Origin: Halogeometricum pallidum JCM 14848
GTDB taxonomy: Archaea > Halobacteriota > Halobacteria > Halobacteriales > Haloferacaceae
Assembly: GCF_000337095.1 (NCBI RefSeq)
Contig: NZ_AOIV01000023.1
Span: 1 to 57,533, forward strand
DNA length: 57,533 nt
Direction: 5' to 3'
Made by a program: the position numbers and the translations under genes. Of the stretch, positions 34,049 to 43,482 are shown piece after piece (positions within the stretch are counted from its first letter, which is position 1; each line of letters begins with the position of its first letter). The notes beneath the pieces are model-generated. The model searched no databases and was not told the origin of the DNA. It was given only the letters and a program-made list of their open reading frames with translations.

Positions 34049-35605
34049 TCAGCGACGGGGCTGGGGGCGCCGGCCGGCGCGTTCGGACCTGCCGCCGTCC
34101 GTCGCCGTTCGGGCGGCGGCCGTCGGCGTCGGCGCCCGGGCCTCCGAGACGCCCGACGCGTCCGTCGCCGTCGCCTCGGCGGATGCGCCCACTTGGAAGC
34201 GAGCCAGGCGGTCGTGGAGCGACGCCGCCGCCGTCGAGAGGTCGCCGATGCTGGTCGCCACCTCGGAGACGGAGGCGGTCTGCTCCTCGGAGGCGGCGGT
34301 GACGCTCGATATCTCTTCGCTCGTCCGGTCGCCCGCCTCTCGGGCGTCCTCGGCCTTCAGCAGGGCGTCCTCGGTGGAGGTCGCCTGCTCGGTCGTCGCG
34401 CGGTCTATCTCCTGAATCCCGCCGTTGACCTCCTCGACGCGCGCGGCGATGTCTTCGAGGGCGGCCAGCGCGGATCCGACCGTCTCGGTGCCGGAGGTGA
34501 CCCGGTCGCCGACCTCGCGCATGTCGCCGGCAGTGCCCGCGGCCGACGACTGGATGTCGGTGACGAGCGTCTCGATGCGGCCCGTGGCCGTCGTCGACTC
34601 GCTGGCGAGTTCCTTTATCTCGGCGGCGACGACAGCGAATCCCTTGCCGGCCTCGCCCGCGCGGGCGGCCTCGATGGAGGCGTTCAGCGCCAGCAGGTTC
34701 GTCCGGTCGGCTATCTCGGTGATGAGGTCGACGATGGCGACGATCTCGTCGAGTTCGTCGCGGAGCGCCTCCACCTCGCCGACGGTCCGGTCGGTCGTCC
34801 GCTGGACGTGGTCCATCTCCTCCAGCGCTTCGGTCGCGGACGCGCGGCCCGCCTCGCCGAGTTCGGACGCCTCGCCGGAGGTCTCGGCCACCTGCGTCGT
34901 CGACGCCGCCACCTCCTCGACCGTCGCCGAGAGCGTGCTCATCTCGTCGGCGGCCGCCGACAGGTGTCGGTGCTGCTCGTCGGTCTCGCCCGCGACGGCG
35001 GTCATCGAGGTGCTCACCTCCTCGCTCGCCATCCGTATCTCACCGGCGCTGGCGTCTATCTGCGCCGTCGAGTCGGCGACGTCGCCCGCGAACGACTGGA
35101 TGGTCACGACGGTCGTCTCGAGGTCGGCCATCATCCCGTTGAACGACTCGGCCACGCGGGCCATCGCATCGCTCTCGCCGTCCCGGCTCATCCGAACGGT
35201 CAGGTCGCCGGCGGCTGCGGCGTCCATCACGCGGTCGAACTCGGCGGCGCCGGTTTCGAGCGACTCGGTCAGTGACTCCGCCGCCGCGCGGGACTCGGCC
35301 TCGCTGGCGCGGGAACGCTTCATGTCCTCGACGACGGCGTAGGTGCCCGTCGCGCCGACGGCGAAGACGGCGATGGTCGCCGTCAGGAGCGACACGCTGA
35401 TGATGTCGAACACTTCCCCGCCGATTCCGAGATGCTCGGCGCTGACGACGCCCGCCCAGAAGAACCCGAGCAGAGCCGCCAACCCGAAGTTCAGCCAGAA
35501 TCCCGACTCGGCGTCGGCCCGTCGGTAGGTCCGGAACGCGACGACCGCGGTGCCGAGGTACGCGACGGTGCCGACCACGTCGAAGACGGCGGTGAACTCG
35601 ACCAT
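34049..35605 (-). CDS. Methyl-accepting transducer (Htr) with three-helix membrane domain
   Basis: A 518-residue chemotaxis/phototaxis-type transducer. The first ~95 residues form three membrane helices with almost no extracellular part ([57 protein letters not shown]). A HAMP-like segment follows, then a long coiled coil with the conserved tip [31 protein letters not shown], which contacts CheA/CheW. Glu/Gln-rich flanks would be methylation sites. The last ~40 residues are a disordered tail. It begins 1 base after a small membrane protein whose layout resembles its own membrane domain. Confidence 0.92.
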   Translation of the reverse strand: MVEFTAVFDVVGTVAYLGTAVVAFRTYRRADAESGFWLNFGLAALLGFFWAGVVSAEHLGIGGEVFDIISVSLLTATIAVFAVGATGTYAVVEDMKRSRASEAESRAAAESLTESLETGAAEFDRVMDAAAAGDLTVRMSRDGESDAMARVAESFNGMMADLETTVVTIQSFAGDVADSTAQIDASAGEIRMASEEVSTSMTAVAGETDEQHRHLSAAADEMSTLSATVEEVAASTTQVAETSGEASELGEAGRASATEALEEMDHVQRTTDRTVGEVEALRDELDEIVAIVDLITEIADRTNLLALNASIEAARAGEAGKGFAVVAAEIKELASESTTATGRIETLVTDIQSSAAGTAGDMREVGDRVTSGTETVGSALAALEDIAARVEEVNGGIQEIDRATTEQATSTEDALLKAEDAREAGDRTSEEISSVTAASEEQTASVSEVATSIGDLSTAAASLHDRLARFQVGASAEATATDASGVSEARAPTPTAAARTATDGGRSERAGRRPQPRR

Positions 35606-35606
35606 C

Positions 35607-35891
35607 TCACTCCGCCTCCTTCGCGAGGACCCGACTCCGCTTGCGGGCCGCGATGAAGAACACGATGCCGGACGCGGCGATACCCGCTCCGTGCTCGACG
35701 GCGTTGAACAGGTCCCCGAACGCCAGTGCTTCGAGGTTCGTCGCTAACGCGCCAGCGCACAGTAGGAGATATCCACCCATGAACCACTTCGACTGCGAGG
35801 AACGCAGGAGCAACACCGGGACGACGCCGACCAATGCGACCAGTATCAGTACTAGTTCTTTCGGATCTAATGCGGTAAGTTCTGCCGACAT
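35607..35891 (-). CDS. Three-helix membrane partner of the transducer
   Basis: A 94-residue protein with hydrophobic segments at about 13-30, 36-56 and 68-86, ending in basic [14 protein letters not shown]. The layout, the start (ExTA) and the end (KRSR...EAE) resemble the transducer's own membrane domain, suggesting a duplicated sensor unit without output. It ends 1 base before the transducer gene, so the two are one operon. A co-sensor or assembly partner is inferred. The ATG at 35891 is chosen over 35912, which adds only MILPPRG. Confidence 0.75.
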   Translation of the reverse strand: MSAELTALDPKELVLILVALVGVVPVLLLRSSQSKWFMGGYLLLCAGALATNLEALAFGDLFNAVEHGAGIAASGIVFFIAARKRSRVLAKEAE

Positions 35892-36050
35892 GCCTCTGGG
35901 AGGGAGTATCAAGCGTTTCGGTATAAGACTACGGCCCCGAATATCAAAATTGGAAGTTTTGGGCGCTCGAGTTCCGTATAGACAACTATTCGTCCGGAAA
36001 ATGTCGACACGAAAGCACGGTCGGGGGAGAAGACGCGTGGTTCCGTCCGC

Positions 36051-36701
36051 TTACCGGTCCGTCTTCCGCACGACGCCGTAGCCCTCGAGCACCTTTCCGA
36101 GGCGGTACATCGAGGCGACGACCACGTCGCAGGACGGTCGGACGGCCGGTTTGGGGACGAAGCCGACGGCGAGGCCGGCGACTTCGAGCATCGGCAGGTC
36201 GTTCGCGCCGTCGCCGACGGCGACGGTTCGAGAGAGTTTCACGTCGAGTTCGTCGGCGAGGGTTTCGAGCGCCTCGTCTTTCGTCCCCTCGATGAGCGAC
36301 CCCTCCACCTCGCCGGTGAGACGGCCGCCCTCCACCGGGAGGCGGTTGGCGACGATGGTGTCCACCTCGACGCCCTCCTTCTCCAGGGCGCGTTCGACGC
36401 CGCGTTCGAACCCGCCCGTGAGCACGGCGACGTGGTGGCCGGCGTCGCGCAGGCGGCCGATGAGTTCCGCCGCGCCGGGACGGAGCGTCACCTCGTCGTA
36501 CGCTTCCTCGGCGTCCTCGGCTTCGAGTCCGTCGAGGAGTTTCGCCCGCTTCCGGAGGCTGTCGGCGTAGGATATCTCGTCGTTCATCGCCCGTTCGGTG
36601 ATGTCGGCCATCTCGTCGGCAACCCCCATCCGGCGGCCGAGAAGCACCGTCATCTCCGAGTCCGAGAGCGTTCCGTCGAAGTCGAAGGCCACGAGTCGCA
36701 T
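36051..36701 (-). CDS. serB: Phosphoserine phosphatase
   Basis: A 216-residue HAD phosphatase that makes serine from phosphoserine. Motif I is AFDFDGTLSDSE (Asp7, Asp9). LRPGAAELIGRLRDAGHHVAVLTGGFERGVE contains motif II, and VAVGDGANDLPMLEVAGLAVGF is motif IV with the characteristic GDGAND. Length fits archaeal SerB. The gene is divergent from serA, 171 bases apart, placing both enzymes of serine synthesis around a shared intergenic region. Confidence 0.93.
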   Translation of the reverse strand: MRLVAFDFDGTLSDSEMTVLLGRRMGVADEMADITERAMNDEISYADSLRKRAKLLDGLEAEDAEEAYDEVTLRPGAAELIGRLRDAGHHVAVLTGGFERGVERALEKEGVEVDTIVANRLPVEGGRLTGEVEGSLIEGTKDEALETLADELDVKLSRTVAVGDGANDLPMLEVAGLAVGFVPKPAVRPSCDVVVASMYRLGKVLEGYGVVRKTDR

Positions 36702-36841
36702 ACTCCCCTCTCGTCGGCGGCCGGTTTGAAACCAACTCATCCCGTCCACAGGGGGGAGATACCGCCGTCCCTCCCTCCCGTCGGAACGCCGTCGTGAAGC
36801 ACGAGAGCACCTAACATAGCCAATACCGCCGACGAAGAAAC

Positions 36842-36848
36842 CCTTAAC
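36842..36848 (+). promoter_or_regulatory. TATA box of serA
   Basis: CCTTAAC, preceded by purine-rich GAAGAAA as a BRE, lies 25-31 bases before the ATG at 36873, giving a leaderless transcript. Confidence 0.55.
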
Positions 36849-36872
36849 CGGCGACCTACGGTGATTACGCGC

Positions 36873-38465
36873 ATGAAGGTACTCGTCACGGACCCCATCG
36901 ACGATGCGGGTCTGGAACGCCTTCGTGAGTCGGGTCACGAAGTCGAGACCGCCTACGATGTAACAGGGGAGGCGCTGTTGGACGCCGTCGCGGACGCGAA
37001 CGCGCTCGTCGTTCGCTCCGGGACCGAAGTGGACGAAGCGCTGTTCGAGGCGGCGCCGGACCTCGTCATCGTCGGCCGCGCCGGCATCGGCGTCGACAAC
37101 ATCGACATCGACGCCGCGACTGACCACGGGGTCATCGTCGCCAACGCGCCGGAAGGAAACGTCCGCGCCGCCGCCGAGCACACCGTCGCGATGGCGTTCG
37201 CCGCCGCGCGCTCCATCCCGCAGGCGCACGCCCGCCTCAAGGACGGCGAGTGGGCCAAGGGCGACTACCTCGGCACCGAACTGAACGCGAAGACGCTCGG
37301 CATCGTCGGACTCGGCCGCGTCGGCCAAGAGGTGGCCAAACGGCTGGACGGCATCGGCATGGACCTCGTCGCGTACGACCCCTACATCAGCGAGGAACGC
37401 GCCGACCGACTCGGCGCCGAACTCGTGGAGTTCGAGGCGTGTCTCGAACGCGCGGACTTTCTGACGGTCCACACGCCGCTGACGCCCGAGACGGCGGACC
37501 TCATCTCCACCGACGAGTTGGAACTGATGGGCGGCGGTTACGTCGTCAACTGCGCCCGCGGCGGCGTCGTCGACGAGGACGCCCTCGCCGCCGCCGTCGA
37601 GGACGGAACGCTCGACGGCGCGGCCATCGACGTGTTCGCCGACGAACCCGTCTCGGCCGACAACCCCCTGCTCTCCGTGGAGGACGTCGTCGTCACCCCG
37701 CACCTCGGCGCTTCGACCGAGGCCGCCCAAGAGAACGTCGCCACCTCCATCGCCGACCAGATAGACGCCGCGTTCAACGACGAACCCGTCATGAACGCGC
37801 TGAACGCGCCGTCGGTGGACGAGGCGGCCTTCCCGCGCATCCGGCCGTACATCGACCTCGCGGAGACGGCCGGCAAGGTTGCCGCCCAACTCTTCGACAG
37901 TCGCATCTCGAGCGTCGAAGTCTCCTACGAGGGCGAAATCGCCGAGGAGGACATCGAACTCGTCACCGCCTCGGCGCTGAAGGGCGTCTTCGAACCGCTG
38001 GAGTGGCAGGTCAACGCCGTCAACGCCCCGAGCATCGCCGAGGAACGCGGCATCGACGTGACCGAGTCGAAGACGCTCCAGGCGGCCGACTTTCAGAGTC
38101 TCGTCACCGTCACCGTTGGCAACGACGAGGACTCGCTCGCCGTCTGCGGAACGCTGTTCGCCGGCGACGACCCGCGCATCGTCCGCATCGACGGCTACCG
38201 CGTCGACGCCATCCCGCACGGGCAGATGCTCGTCGCCCGCAACTACGACAAACCGGGCGTCATCGGGTTCATCGGCGGCGTCCTCGGGGACAACAACGTC
38301 AATATCGCCGGGATGTTCAACGCCCGCAGACACGAGGAGGGCGGCGAAGCGATAACCGTCTACAACCTCGACGACCCGGTCTCCGAGGAGGTCCAGGAGA
38401 AACTGCTCGCGGACGAACGCATCACCGACGTGAAATACCTCACGCTGAACGGCACCGACGAGTAG
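36873..38465 (+). CDS. serA: D-3-phosphoglycerate dehydrogenase
   Basis: A 530-residue enzyme for the first step of serine synthesis. Substrate domain first (KVLVTDPIDDAGLERL), then the NAD-binding domain with TLGIVGLGRVGQEVAKRLDG; the catalytic Arg is in NCARGGVVDEDAL, Glu in FADEPVS, and His in TPHLGASTEAAQ. The allosteric substrate-binding domain lies at about 320-450. A C-terminal ACT domain (VIGFIGGVLGDNNVNIAGMFNARR) allows serine feedback. Full-length long-form PGDH. The ATG at 36873 fits the TATA spacing. Confidence 0.96.
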   Translation: MKVLVTDPIDDAGLERLRESGHEVETAYDVTGEALLDAVADANALVVRSGTEVDEALFEAAPDLVIVGRAGIGVDNIDIDAATDHGVIVANAPEGNVRAAAEHTVAMAFAAARSIPQAHARLKDGEWAKGDYLGTELNAKTLGIVGLGRVGQEVAKRLDGIGMDLVAYDPYISEERADRLGAELVEFEACLERADFLTVHTPLTPETADLISTDELELMGGGYVVNCARGGVVDEDALAAAVEDGTLDGAAIDVFADEPVSADNPLLSVEDVVVTPHLGASTEAAQENVATSIADQIDAAFNDEPVMNALNAPSVDEAAFPRIRPYIDLAETAGKVAAQLFDSRISSVEVSYEGEIAEEDIELVTASALKGVFEPLEWQVNAVNAPSIAEERGIDVTESKTLQAADFQSLVTVTVGNDEDSLAVCGTLFAGDDPRIVRIDGYRVDAIPHGQMLVARNYDKPGVIGFIGGVLGDNNVNIAGMFNARRHEEGGEAITVYNLDDPVSEEVQEKLLADERITDVKYLTLNGTDE

Positions 38466-38551
38466 GTCGGCGGCGGTGAGCGGAGGGGGCGACGGGGGGA
38501 ATCGGAGTTACAGTTCGCGTTCGGGTTCTTTTGCGTGACGGCCTCGGAGCC

Positions 38552-39040
38552 TCAGAGACCGGTCTGTCGCTGCCACGCGTGGTAGCGCCGTCGAAGGCGC
38601 GTCCATTGCGCGTCGAGTTCGTCGGCTAGCCGTCGCGCGAGCGACTTCGTCGGGGCGGGCGAGGTGTGCGGCGGCGACGGCGACGACCGCGCGGACGTGC
38701 CCGGCGCCGGCGTCGAGGGGGCCGTCTCGGTCTCGACTTCGACGTCGGCGTCGGTCTTGCCGTCGAGGAGTCGCTCGTACCGGTCGATGACGTCCTGTCG
38801 TCGCTGGCGGGTATCTCGAAGTTCCTGCCGCAGGTCCTCGTTCTCCGCTCTGAGCCGTTCGACCTCCGCTTCGAGCGTGGGCGGCGCGCCGCCGCGTCCG
38901 TCGGTCCGGGCGTTCGACTCGTTCGCGTCCGAGGCGGCGTCGCGGGGACGGTCGAACCGGTGTTCGTCCCGGATCGGGAACGTCCGCGACCCGTTCGACC
39001 CACCGCTCACCGTCCCAGTCGGCATCGTTGGCGAGGGCAT
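38552..39040 (-). CDS. Coiled-coil protein, unknown
   Basis: A 162-residue polar protein. A Gly/Ser/Thr-rich start precedes a clear coiled coil at about 55-95 (LEAEVERLRAENEDLRQEL, RQDVIDRYERLLDG). An acidic then Pro/Ser/Thr-rich linker follows, and a basic amphipathic end (LARRLADELDAQWTRLRRRYHAWQ). Probably a haloarchaeal scaffold or DNA-associated protein; there is no enzyme motif. TTCTTAG 24-30 bases before the ATG supports a leaderless start there. Confidence 0.65.
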   Translation of the reverse strand: MPSPTMPTGTVSGGSNGSRTFPIRDEHRFDRPRDAASDANESNARTDGRGGAPPTLEAEVERLRAENEDLRQELRDTRQRRQDVIDRYERLLDGKTDADVEVETETAPSTPAPGTSARSSPSPPHTSPAPTKSLARRLADELDAQWTRLRRRYHAWQRQTGL

Positions 39041-39124
39041 ACGTGCGAGGAAGTACCAGGGCGCTAAGAAAGTACGTCAGACCGCCGTCATTCACCAGAT
39101 AGAAGAGAAGACAGTCTCAAAGTC

Positions 39125-40390
39125 CTACGTCGAGCCGATGTGGTCGAGCACCGCTTCGGTCGAGTTCGCCACGGGTTCGGGTTCGTTGCCCGCCTCGAAC
39201 GCCGCGTCGGGGTCTTTCAGCAGGTGGCCGGTGGTGAGACAGACCACGTCCTCGTCGGCGTCGACGACGCCGTCGGACCGAAGTTTACGCAGGCCGGCGA
39301 CGGAGGCGGCGGAGGCGGGTTCGACGCCGATACCCTCGCGGGCCAGGTCGCGCTGCGCCGAGGTTATCTCCGCGTCGGAGACGGCGACGGCCGTCCCGTT
39401 CGTCTGTCGGATGCCGGGGAGCGCCTTCGGCGCGTTGACGGGGTTGCCGATGCGGATGGCCGTCGCGCGCGTCTCCACCTCGTCCCAGCGTTCGGTGTCC
39501 TCCCAGCCGTTCTCGACGGCCTCGACCATCGGCGCGGCGCCCTCCGCCTGCACGCCGGTGAGTTTCGGCACGTTCTCGGGGTCCAGCGACCCGGACTGGA
39601 CGAGTTCGCGGAACGCCTTGTACAGCGCCGCGGTGTTGCCCGCGTTGCCGACGGGGAGGACGATGCGGTCCGGGAACCGGTCGTAGTCGTCGCGGAACTC
39701 CTCTAAAATCTCCAGCCCGATGGTCTTCTGCCCCTCCAGTCGGAACGGGTTGAGAGAGTTCAGCAGGTACACCTCGCCGCGTTCGGCGAGGTCCTGCACG
39801 ATGTCGAGACAGGAGTCGAAGTTGCCGTCGACTTCGAGGATGCGGGCGTCGTGGAGGGCGGCCTGCGCTATCTTCCCGGCGGCGACTTTTCCGGAGGGGA
39901 GGAGTACCAGCGTCTGCATCCCGCCGCGGGCGCCGTAGGCGGCGAGGGCGGCGGAAGTGTTGCCCGTGGAGGCGCAGGCGAGTCGGTCGACGCCGAGTTC
40001 CTTCGCCACGCGGACGCCGACGGTCATCCCGCGGTCTTTGAAACTGCCCGTCGGATTCATCCCCTCGTGCTTGATGCGGAGGGTGTTCACGTCGATGTCC
40101 TCGCGCAGGCGGGGGGCCTCGTGGAGGGGCGTGCCGCCCTCGGGGAGACTGACGCCCTCCTCGAACGGGAGCGCCGAGCGGTAGCGCCAGACGCCGCGGC
40201 CCTGGCCCTCGAAGTCGTCGAGGGAGGGCGGGTCGGCGTACTTGACTTCGAGCAGGTGGCCGCCGTCGCTGGTGTACCGTATCTCGTCGAAGGGGGCGTA
40301 CGTCTCGCCCGTCTCGATGCACTCCAGCCACACGCCGTCCTCGGCGACGTCCGGGGCGTCCGGCGCGGGTGCGGTGAGGTCGAGGCTCAT
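39125..40390 (-). CDS. thrC: Threonine synthase
   Basis: A 421-residue PLP enzyme converting O-phosphohomoserine to threonine. It opens with the family's zinc-ribbon-like start (WLECIETGETYAPFDEIRY), here with one Cys only. The PLP lysine is K118 in NPTGSFKDRGM; ACASTGNTSAALAAYGARGG is the phosphate-contact motif and LPVGNAGNTAALYKAF the PLP phosphate cup. TTTTTGC at 40415-40421 is 25-31 bases before the ATG, as in a leaderless promoter. Confidence 0.95.
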   Translation of the reverse strand: MSLDLTAPAPDAPDVAEDGVWLECIETGETYAPFDEIRYTSDGGHLLEVKYADPPSLDDFEGQGRGVWRYRSALPFEEGVSLPEGGTPLHEAPRLREDIDVNTLRIKHEGMNPTGSFKDRGMTVGVRVAKELGVDRLACASTGNTSAALAAYGARGGMQTLVLLPSGKVAAGKIAQAALHDARILEVDGNFDSCLDIVQDLAERGEVYLLNSLNPFRLEGQKTIGLEILEEFRDDYDRFPDRIVLPVGNAGNTAALYKAFRELVQSGSLDPENVPKLTGVQAEGAAPMVEAVENGWEDTERWDEVETRATAIRIGNPVNAPKALPGIRQTNGTAVAVSDAEITSAQRDLAREGIGVEPASAASVAGLRKLRSDGVVDADEDVVCLTTGHLLKDPDAAFEAGNEPEPVANSTEAVLDHIGST

Positions 40391-40414
40391 TGTCCACAGC
40401 CTCGGAGTCGGCGA

Positions 40415-40421
40415 GCAAAAA
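40415..40421 (-). promoter_or_regulatory. TATA-like box of thrC
   Basis: TTTTTGC on the minus strand, 25-31 bases before the thrC ATG. There is no ribosome site near the start. Confidence 0.4.
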
Positions 40422-40442
40422 GGGGGACGGTTCGGACGCGTC

Positions 40443-41129
40443 TCAGTCGTCGACTCGACGGCGACCGTGGCGTTCGACCAGTCGCCGCATCGCCCCCGAT
40501 TCAGCCCGTTGGAGCAGGTCCGAAGCCGTGCTCGGCGCGCAGTCGAGTTCGTCGGCCACGTCTCCGACGCCGGCTTCCCGCGGAATCTCGTAGAATCCGA
40601 GTTCTGCGGCGGTTCCGACGGCCTCCAGTTGACGTGTCGTGAGTTCGCCCGCGACGGGCGCGTGTCGCCTGTCGTACTCGCCGACGGCCTTCACGGTCAC
40701 GTCTATCTCCTCGGGGAGGTCCGAGAGCATCGCCCGCAACTCCTCGCCGGGGCCGACGAGAATCATGTGGAACGCGGCGTTTTCGTCGTAGACGACGGGC
40801 GGTGCGAGGACGAGGTTCAGATCGGCGAACGCCTCTCTCCACGCCACGTCCTCGGGGCGCGTCTCCTGACTGACGTAGACGTAGAACGACTCGTCGTCTA
40901 TCGGCGTGAGGTCGTACCACCGGACGGAGTCGACGGCCGAGAGCGCCGCTTCGTACGGCTCGCGGTCCGCCTCGGCGTAGAACAGTTCGTGTTCGACGCT
41001 TCTGTCGCCCGTGACCCCGCTCCACGCCTGCAGTTCCTCGTACCGCACGGCGTCCCCGTCGCGGATGAACTCCTGCATCGGGTGCAGCATCCACCGCGGT
41101 TGCGAGAGGCGCACGTCGAGATACTTCAC
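40443..41129 (-). CDS. Bat-like HTH regulator
   Basis: A 228-residue HTH-10 family regulator. It starts at a GTG (VKYLDVRLSQPRWMLHPMQEFI), the conserved opening of this family. The middle is a sensing domain (SVEHELFYAEADREPYEAAL, VTVKAVGEYDRRHAP). The HTH is LTTRQLEAVGTAAELGFYEIPREAGVGDVADELDCAPSTASDLLQRAE, in consecutive helices. TTTAAG 32-37 bases before the GTG suggests a very short leader. It lies upstream of thrC, with 52 bases between them; a link to threonine synthesis is possible but unproven. Confidence 0.88.
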   Translation of the reverse strand: MKYLDVRLSQPRWMLHPMQEFIRDGDAVRYEELQAWSGVTGDRSVEHELFYAEADREPYEAALSAVDSVRWYDLTPIDDESFYVYVSQETRPEDVAWREAFADLNLVLAPPVVYDENAAFHMILVGPGEELRAMLSDLPEEIDVTVKAVGEYDRRHAPVAGELTTRQLEAVGTAAELGFYEIPREAGVGDVADELDCAPSTASDLLQRAESGAMRRLVERHGRRRVDD

Positions 41130-41220
41130 GCCTGGTGCTTCCGGCGGCGCGGACTTGAAACTTAAACGAGCTAGTATCGCCGCGGAAAACTCCACGCGGC
41201 GACGGCCAGAATCGACGCGT

Positions 41221-41832
41221 ATGGTGTGGACAGTCACGACGGCCCTGTTCGCGGTCGGCGCAGTCGCCGGAGTCGGTAACCTGGTCGGTATCGTCGCGAG
41301 CGCTCTCGGATGGGCGGACTACTGGCCGCCGGGAGACAGAAGCTGGGAGTACTACGCTCACTGGACGCTCTCGCAGGTGGTCAACCTCTCTTTGGCCGGG
41401 GTCGCGTACCTCGACTGGAACGCCCTCGGACTCCCGCAACCGGCGGCGGTCGTCGGCGGCGGCGTCCTCTTTGCGGTGTGGTACGGTGCCGCACTCGCCG
41501 CCGGGTTGGACTTGGGCGTCGAAGAGACGAAGGGGCTGACCGGCGACCTTCGCACCGACGGCTGGTATCGCTACTCTCGAAACCCGCAGTACGTCTGTTA
41601 CATCGTCGCGACGGTCGGATTCGCGGTGATGGCGGGGTCGACGCTGGCGGCCGGACTCTGTGCGGTCTATCTCGCGTGGTGGCTGGTCCTCCCGTTCGCC
41701 GAGGAACCGTGGCTCCGCGAACAGTACGGGGAGGCGTACGAGCGCTACGCCGAACGCGTCCCGAGGTTCGTCGGTCCGCGTTCGCTCTCGGCGCTGACCG
41801 GCGACGCGCGGTCGAACGCCGATCCGGAGTGA
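41221..41832 (+). CDS. Isoprenylcysteine/PEMT-type membrane methyltransferase
   Basis: A 203-residue membrane protein with about five hydrophobic segments. The C-terminal half has the ICMT/phospholipid methyltransferase signature: GWYRYSRNPQYVCYIV, then EEPWLREQYGEAYERYAERVPRF, which binds SAM. The first ~100 residues are extra helices. The substrate (protein or lipid) is unknown. Divergent from the Bat-like regulator. Confidence 0.8.
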   Translation: MVWTVTTALFAVGAVAGVGNLVGIVASALGWADYWPPGDRSWEYYAHWTLSQVVNLSLAGVAYLDWNALGLPQPAAVVGGGVLFAVWYGAALAAGLDLGVEETKGLTGDLRTDGWYRYSRNPQYVCYIVATVGFAVMAGSTLAAGLCAVYLAWWLVLPFAEEPWLREQYGEAYERYAERVPRFVGPRSLSALTGDARSNADPE

Positions 41833-41917
41833 CAGGGGCCGCAGGCGGTGGCCCGCGTGGGAGAAACGCTGCCGGAGGGGACGAACCGTCGGCCGCGAGT
41901 CCGTGCGTTCGCGCCGG

Positions 41918-42292
41918 TCACTCCTCTCTACCGTACTCCTCGATGCTCCCGTGGACCTGTTCGACCCACTCGTCGAGGGCGGCGTGGAGCATCTCCTTGG
42001 CCTCCGGGAGCGGCGTCCCCGTGTACTGGTAGACGTAGCCGCCGGGGTCGAGCAGTCGTCGCTCGCGGTCCGCGAGGTTCTTCTCCATCAGCGTCGTCAG
42101 CGAGCGGTTGACGTTGCTCCGGTCGCGCTCTAAGATGTCCGCGAGTTCGGCGACGGTGCTGCCGGGGTTCTCGAGGAGCGTGAGGTAGGTCCGACTCTCG
42201 TGGTCCTGGACGCCGAAGACGCACGCGAGCACGCGTTGAAAGCTCGGGTCGTCCGTCTCGATGAGGTCCCCCATGTTGGGCGTATCGCTCAT
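41918..42292 (-). CDS. TrmB-like HTH regulator
   Basis: A 124-residue winged-helix regulator without a ligand domain. The HTH is SRTYLTLLENPGSTVAELADILERDRSNVNRSLTTLMEKNL, in consecutive helices, followed by a wing (ADRERRLLDPGGYVYQYTGT) and a helix likely used for dimerisation (EMLHAALDEWVEQVHGSIEEY). TTTTAATC at 42316-42323 is 24-31 bases before the ATG. The target is not evident. Confidence 0.85.
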   Translation of the reverse strand: MSDTPNMGDLIETDDPSFQRVLACVFGVQDHESRTYLTLLENPGSTVAELADILERDRSNVNRSLTTLMEKNLADRERRLLDPGGYVYQYTGTPLPEAKEMLHAALDEWVEQVHGSIEEYGREE

Positions 42293-42315
42293 GTTCCCCC
42301 CTTGACCGCCCGCCC

Positions 42316-42323
42316 GATTAAAA
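42316..42323 (-). promoter_or_regulatory. TATA box of the TrmB-like gene
   Basis: TTTTAATC is 24-31 bases before the ATG at 42292. The same TTTTAATCG box recurs on the minus strand before the 80-residue gene ending at 43483. Confidence 0.55.
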
Positions 42324-42361
42324 CGACCTGCAATCGGTAGCCGTCGCGGGCGCCGTCTGGC

Positions 42362-42601
42362 TCACTCGTTTCGCGCGTAGCCCATCTTCAGGATGCACTC
42401 GCGCATTCCGGCCTCGTCGGCGTGCTTGTGCAGCGTCGTCGGCGTGTCGCAGTAGTAGGTCGTGCCGTCGTGGCGGAGCGACACTTCGTGGACGCCGCCG
42501 AGCATCTCCGCTTCGACGACGACGCGGCGCCCCTCGCGGACCGCGTCGAGTATCTCTTCGACCGTCAACTCGCCGGACTTCGCGCGAAGTGGCTCGGACA
42601 T
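42362..42601 (-). CDS. Small haloarchaeal protein, unknown
   Basis: A 79-residue protein. A helix (SGELTVEEILDAVREGRRVVVEAEM) precedes strands (VHEVSLRHDGTTYYCDTPTTLHKH) and a C-terminal helix (ADEAGMRECILKMGYA). Two Cys and two His occur in CDTPTTLHKHADEAGMREC, but a metal site is only a guess. TTATCG about 23-28 bases upstream supports the start. Haloarchaea-type composition; no function recognised. Confidence 0.7.
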   Translation of the reverse strand: MSEPLRAKSGELTVEEILDAVREGRRVVVEAEMLGGVHEVSLRHDGTTYYCDTPTTLHKHADEAGMRECILKMGYARNE

Positions 42602-42678
42602 CGCTCGTACGGAAGGACCTCTCGATAATGAGGGTACCGTCGGCGGAGAGGGTCGCGACGAGCGAATCGGGTGGGAAG

Positions 42679-43365
42679 TCAGTTCGTGCCGGGGTTCGAC
42701 TCCGGTTTCGACTCCGGCGGCTCGACGCCCTCGGCCGCCTCGGCGTTCGTCGTCTCCTTCTCGACGTCGACGTGCCAGCGGTCCACCGTGTCGTCGTACT
42801 CGCCCAACCGGGTGCTGACGGCGGATTTCAGCTCGTCGTCGTTGATGTTCACCTCGAAGATGAACGTCACCTCCTCCTCGCCGCGGTGGGACTTCTGGAT
42901 GTTGGCGCTGATGAGTTCGTTGTCGAAGTAGTACGGCGCGAGTTGGGTCATCACCTTCCGGTAGACGGTGTCTTCGACCTTTCGGAGCGCCCGTCGGCCG
43001 GCGGAGTCGGCGGCGCGGGCGACGTAGCCGATGGACTCGCTCCAGCGTTCGACGGCGCCGTCGTTGTCCCCCTCGTCCACCTTCTGATACGACTCGGACA
43101 ACTTCTCGCCGGCCGTCTGAAGGTCCTCGTTGGGCTCTTTACCCGCCTTCTCCCCTTCGCCTTCGCCGACGCTCGCCTGCGCCGCCGTCTTCTCGTTCAC
43201 GTCCTCGCTCAGCCGTTCGTGCGCCTTGGGACGCCACTCGTCCCACTGCTCGAACGCCTCGCTCTCGACGCCGGCGTCGCGAAGCGCGCGGGTGATGCGC
43301 TCGCCGTGTTCGACGATGTCGCCCCACGACCCGCGGATCTTGAAGCCGGAAACGCTCTCTTCCAT
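42679..43365 (-). CDS. Conserved haloarchaeal protein (probably DUF5828)
   Basis: A 228-residue acidic protein. MEESVSGFKIRGSWGDIVEHGE is the recognisable conserved start. A helical, acidic middle with ERWSESIGYVARAADSAGRRALRKVEDTVYR follows, then QLAPYYFDNELISANIQ, a mixed strand region (VTFIFEVNINDDELKSAVS) and a Pro/Glu tail. The family assignment is from memory. TTTTATA 30-36 bases before the ATG. Function unknown. Confidence 0.75.
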   Translation of the reverse strand: MEESVSGFKIRGSWGDIVEHGERITRALRDAGVESEAFEQWDEWRPKAHERLSEDVNEKTAAQASVGEGEGEKAGKEPNEDLQTAGEKLSESYQKVDEGDNDGAVERWSESIGYVARAADSAGRRALRKVEDTVYRKVMTQLAPYYFDNELISANIQKSHRGEEEVTFIFEVNINDDELKSAVSTRLGEYDDTVDRWHVDVEKETTNAEAAEGVEPPESKPESNPGTN

Positions 43366-43482
43366 CTGGTTGAGGGGTGATAAGTCCGGAGCCGTATAAA
43401 ACTCTACTTGCGGCTTGCATCCGGTCAGGCTGTCACACGGTATCGTCCCTTGCTCGGCCGACGACGGCCGTCGCGGGGCGAG

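Noticed and set aside
36702-38333. Upstream extension of the serB frame over serA
   Set aside because: It is antisense to serA and has no SerB homology; the HAD motif begins right after the ATG at 36701.
41011-41220. N-terminal extension of the ICMT-like membrane protein
   Set aside because: It overlaps the Bat-like regulator on the other strand and lacks membrane character; the ATG at 41221 starts the first helix.
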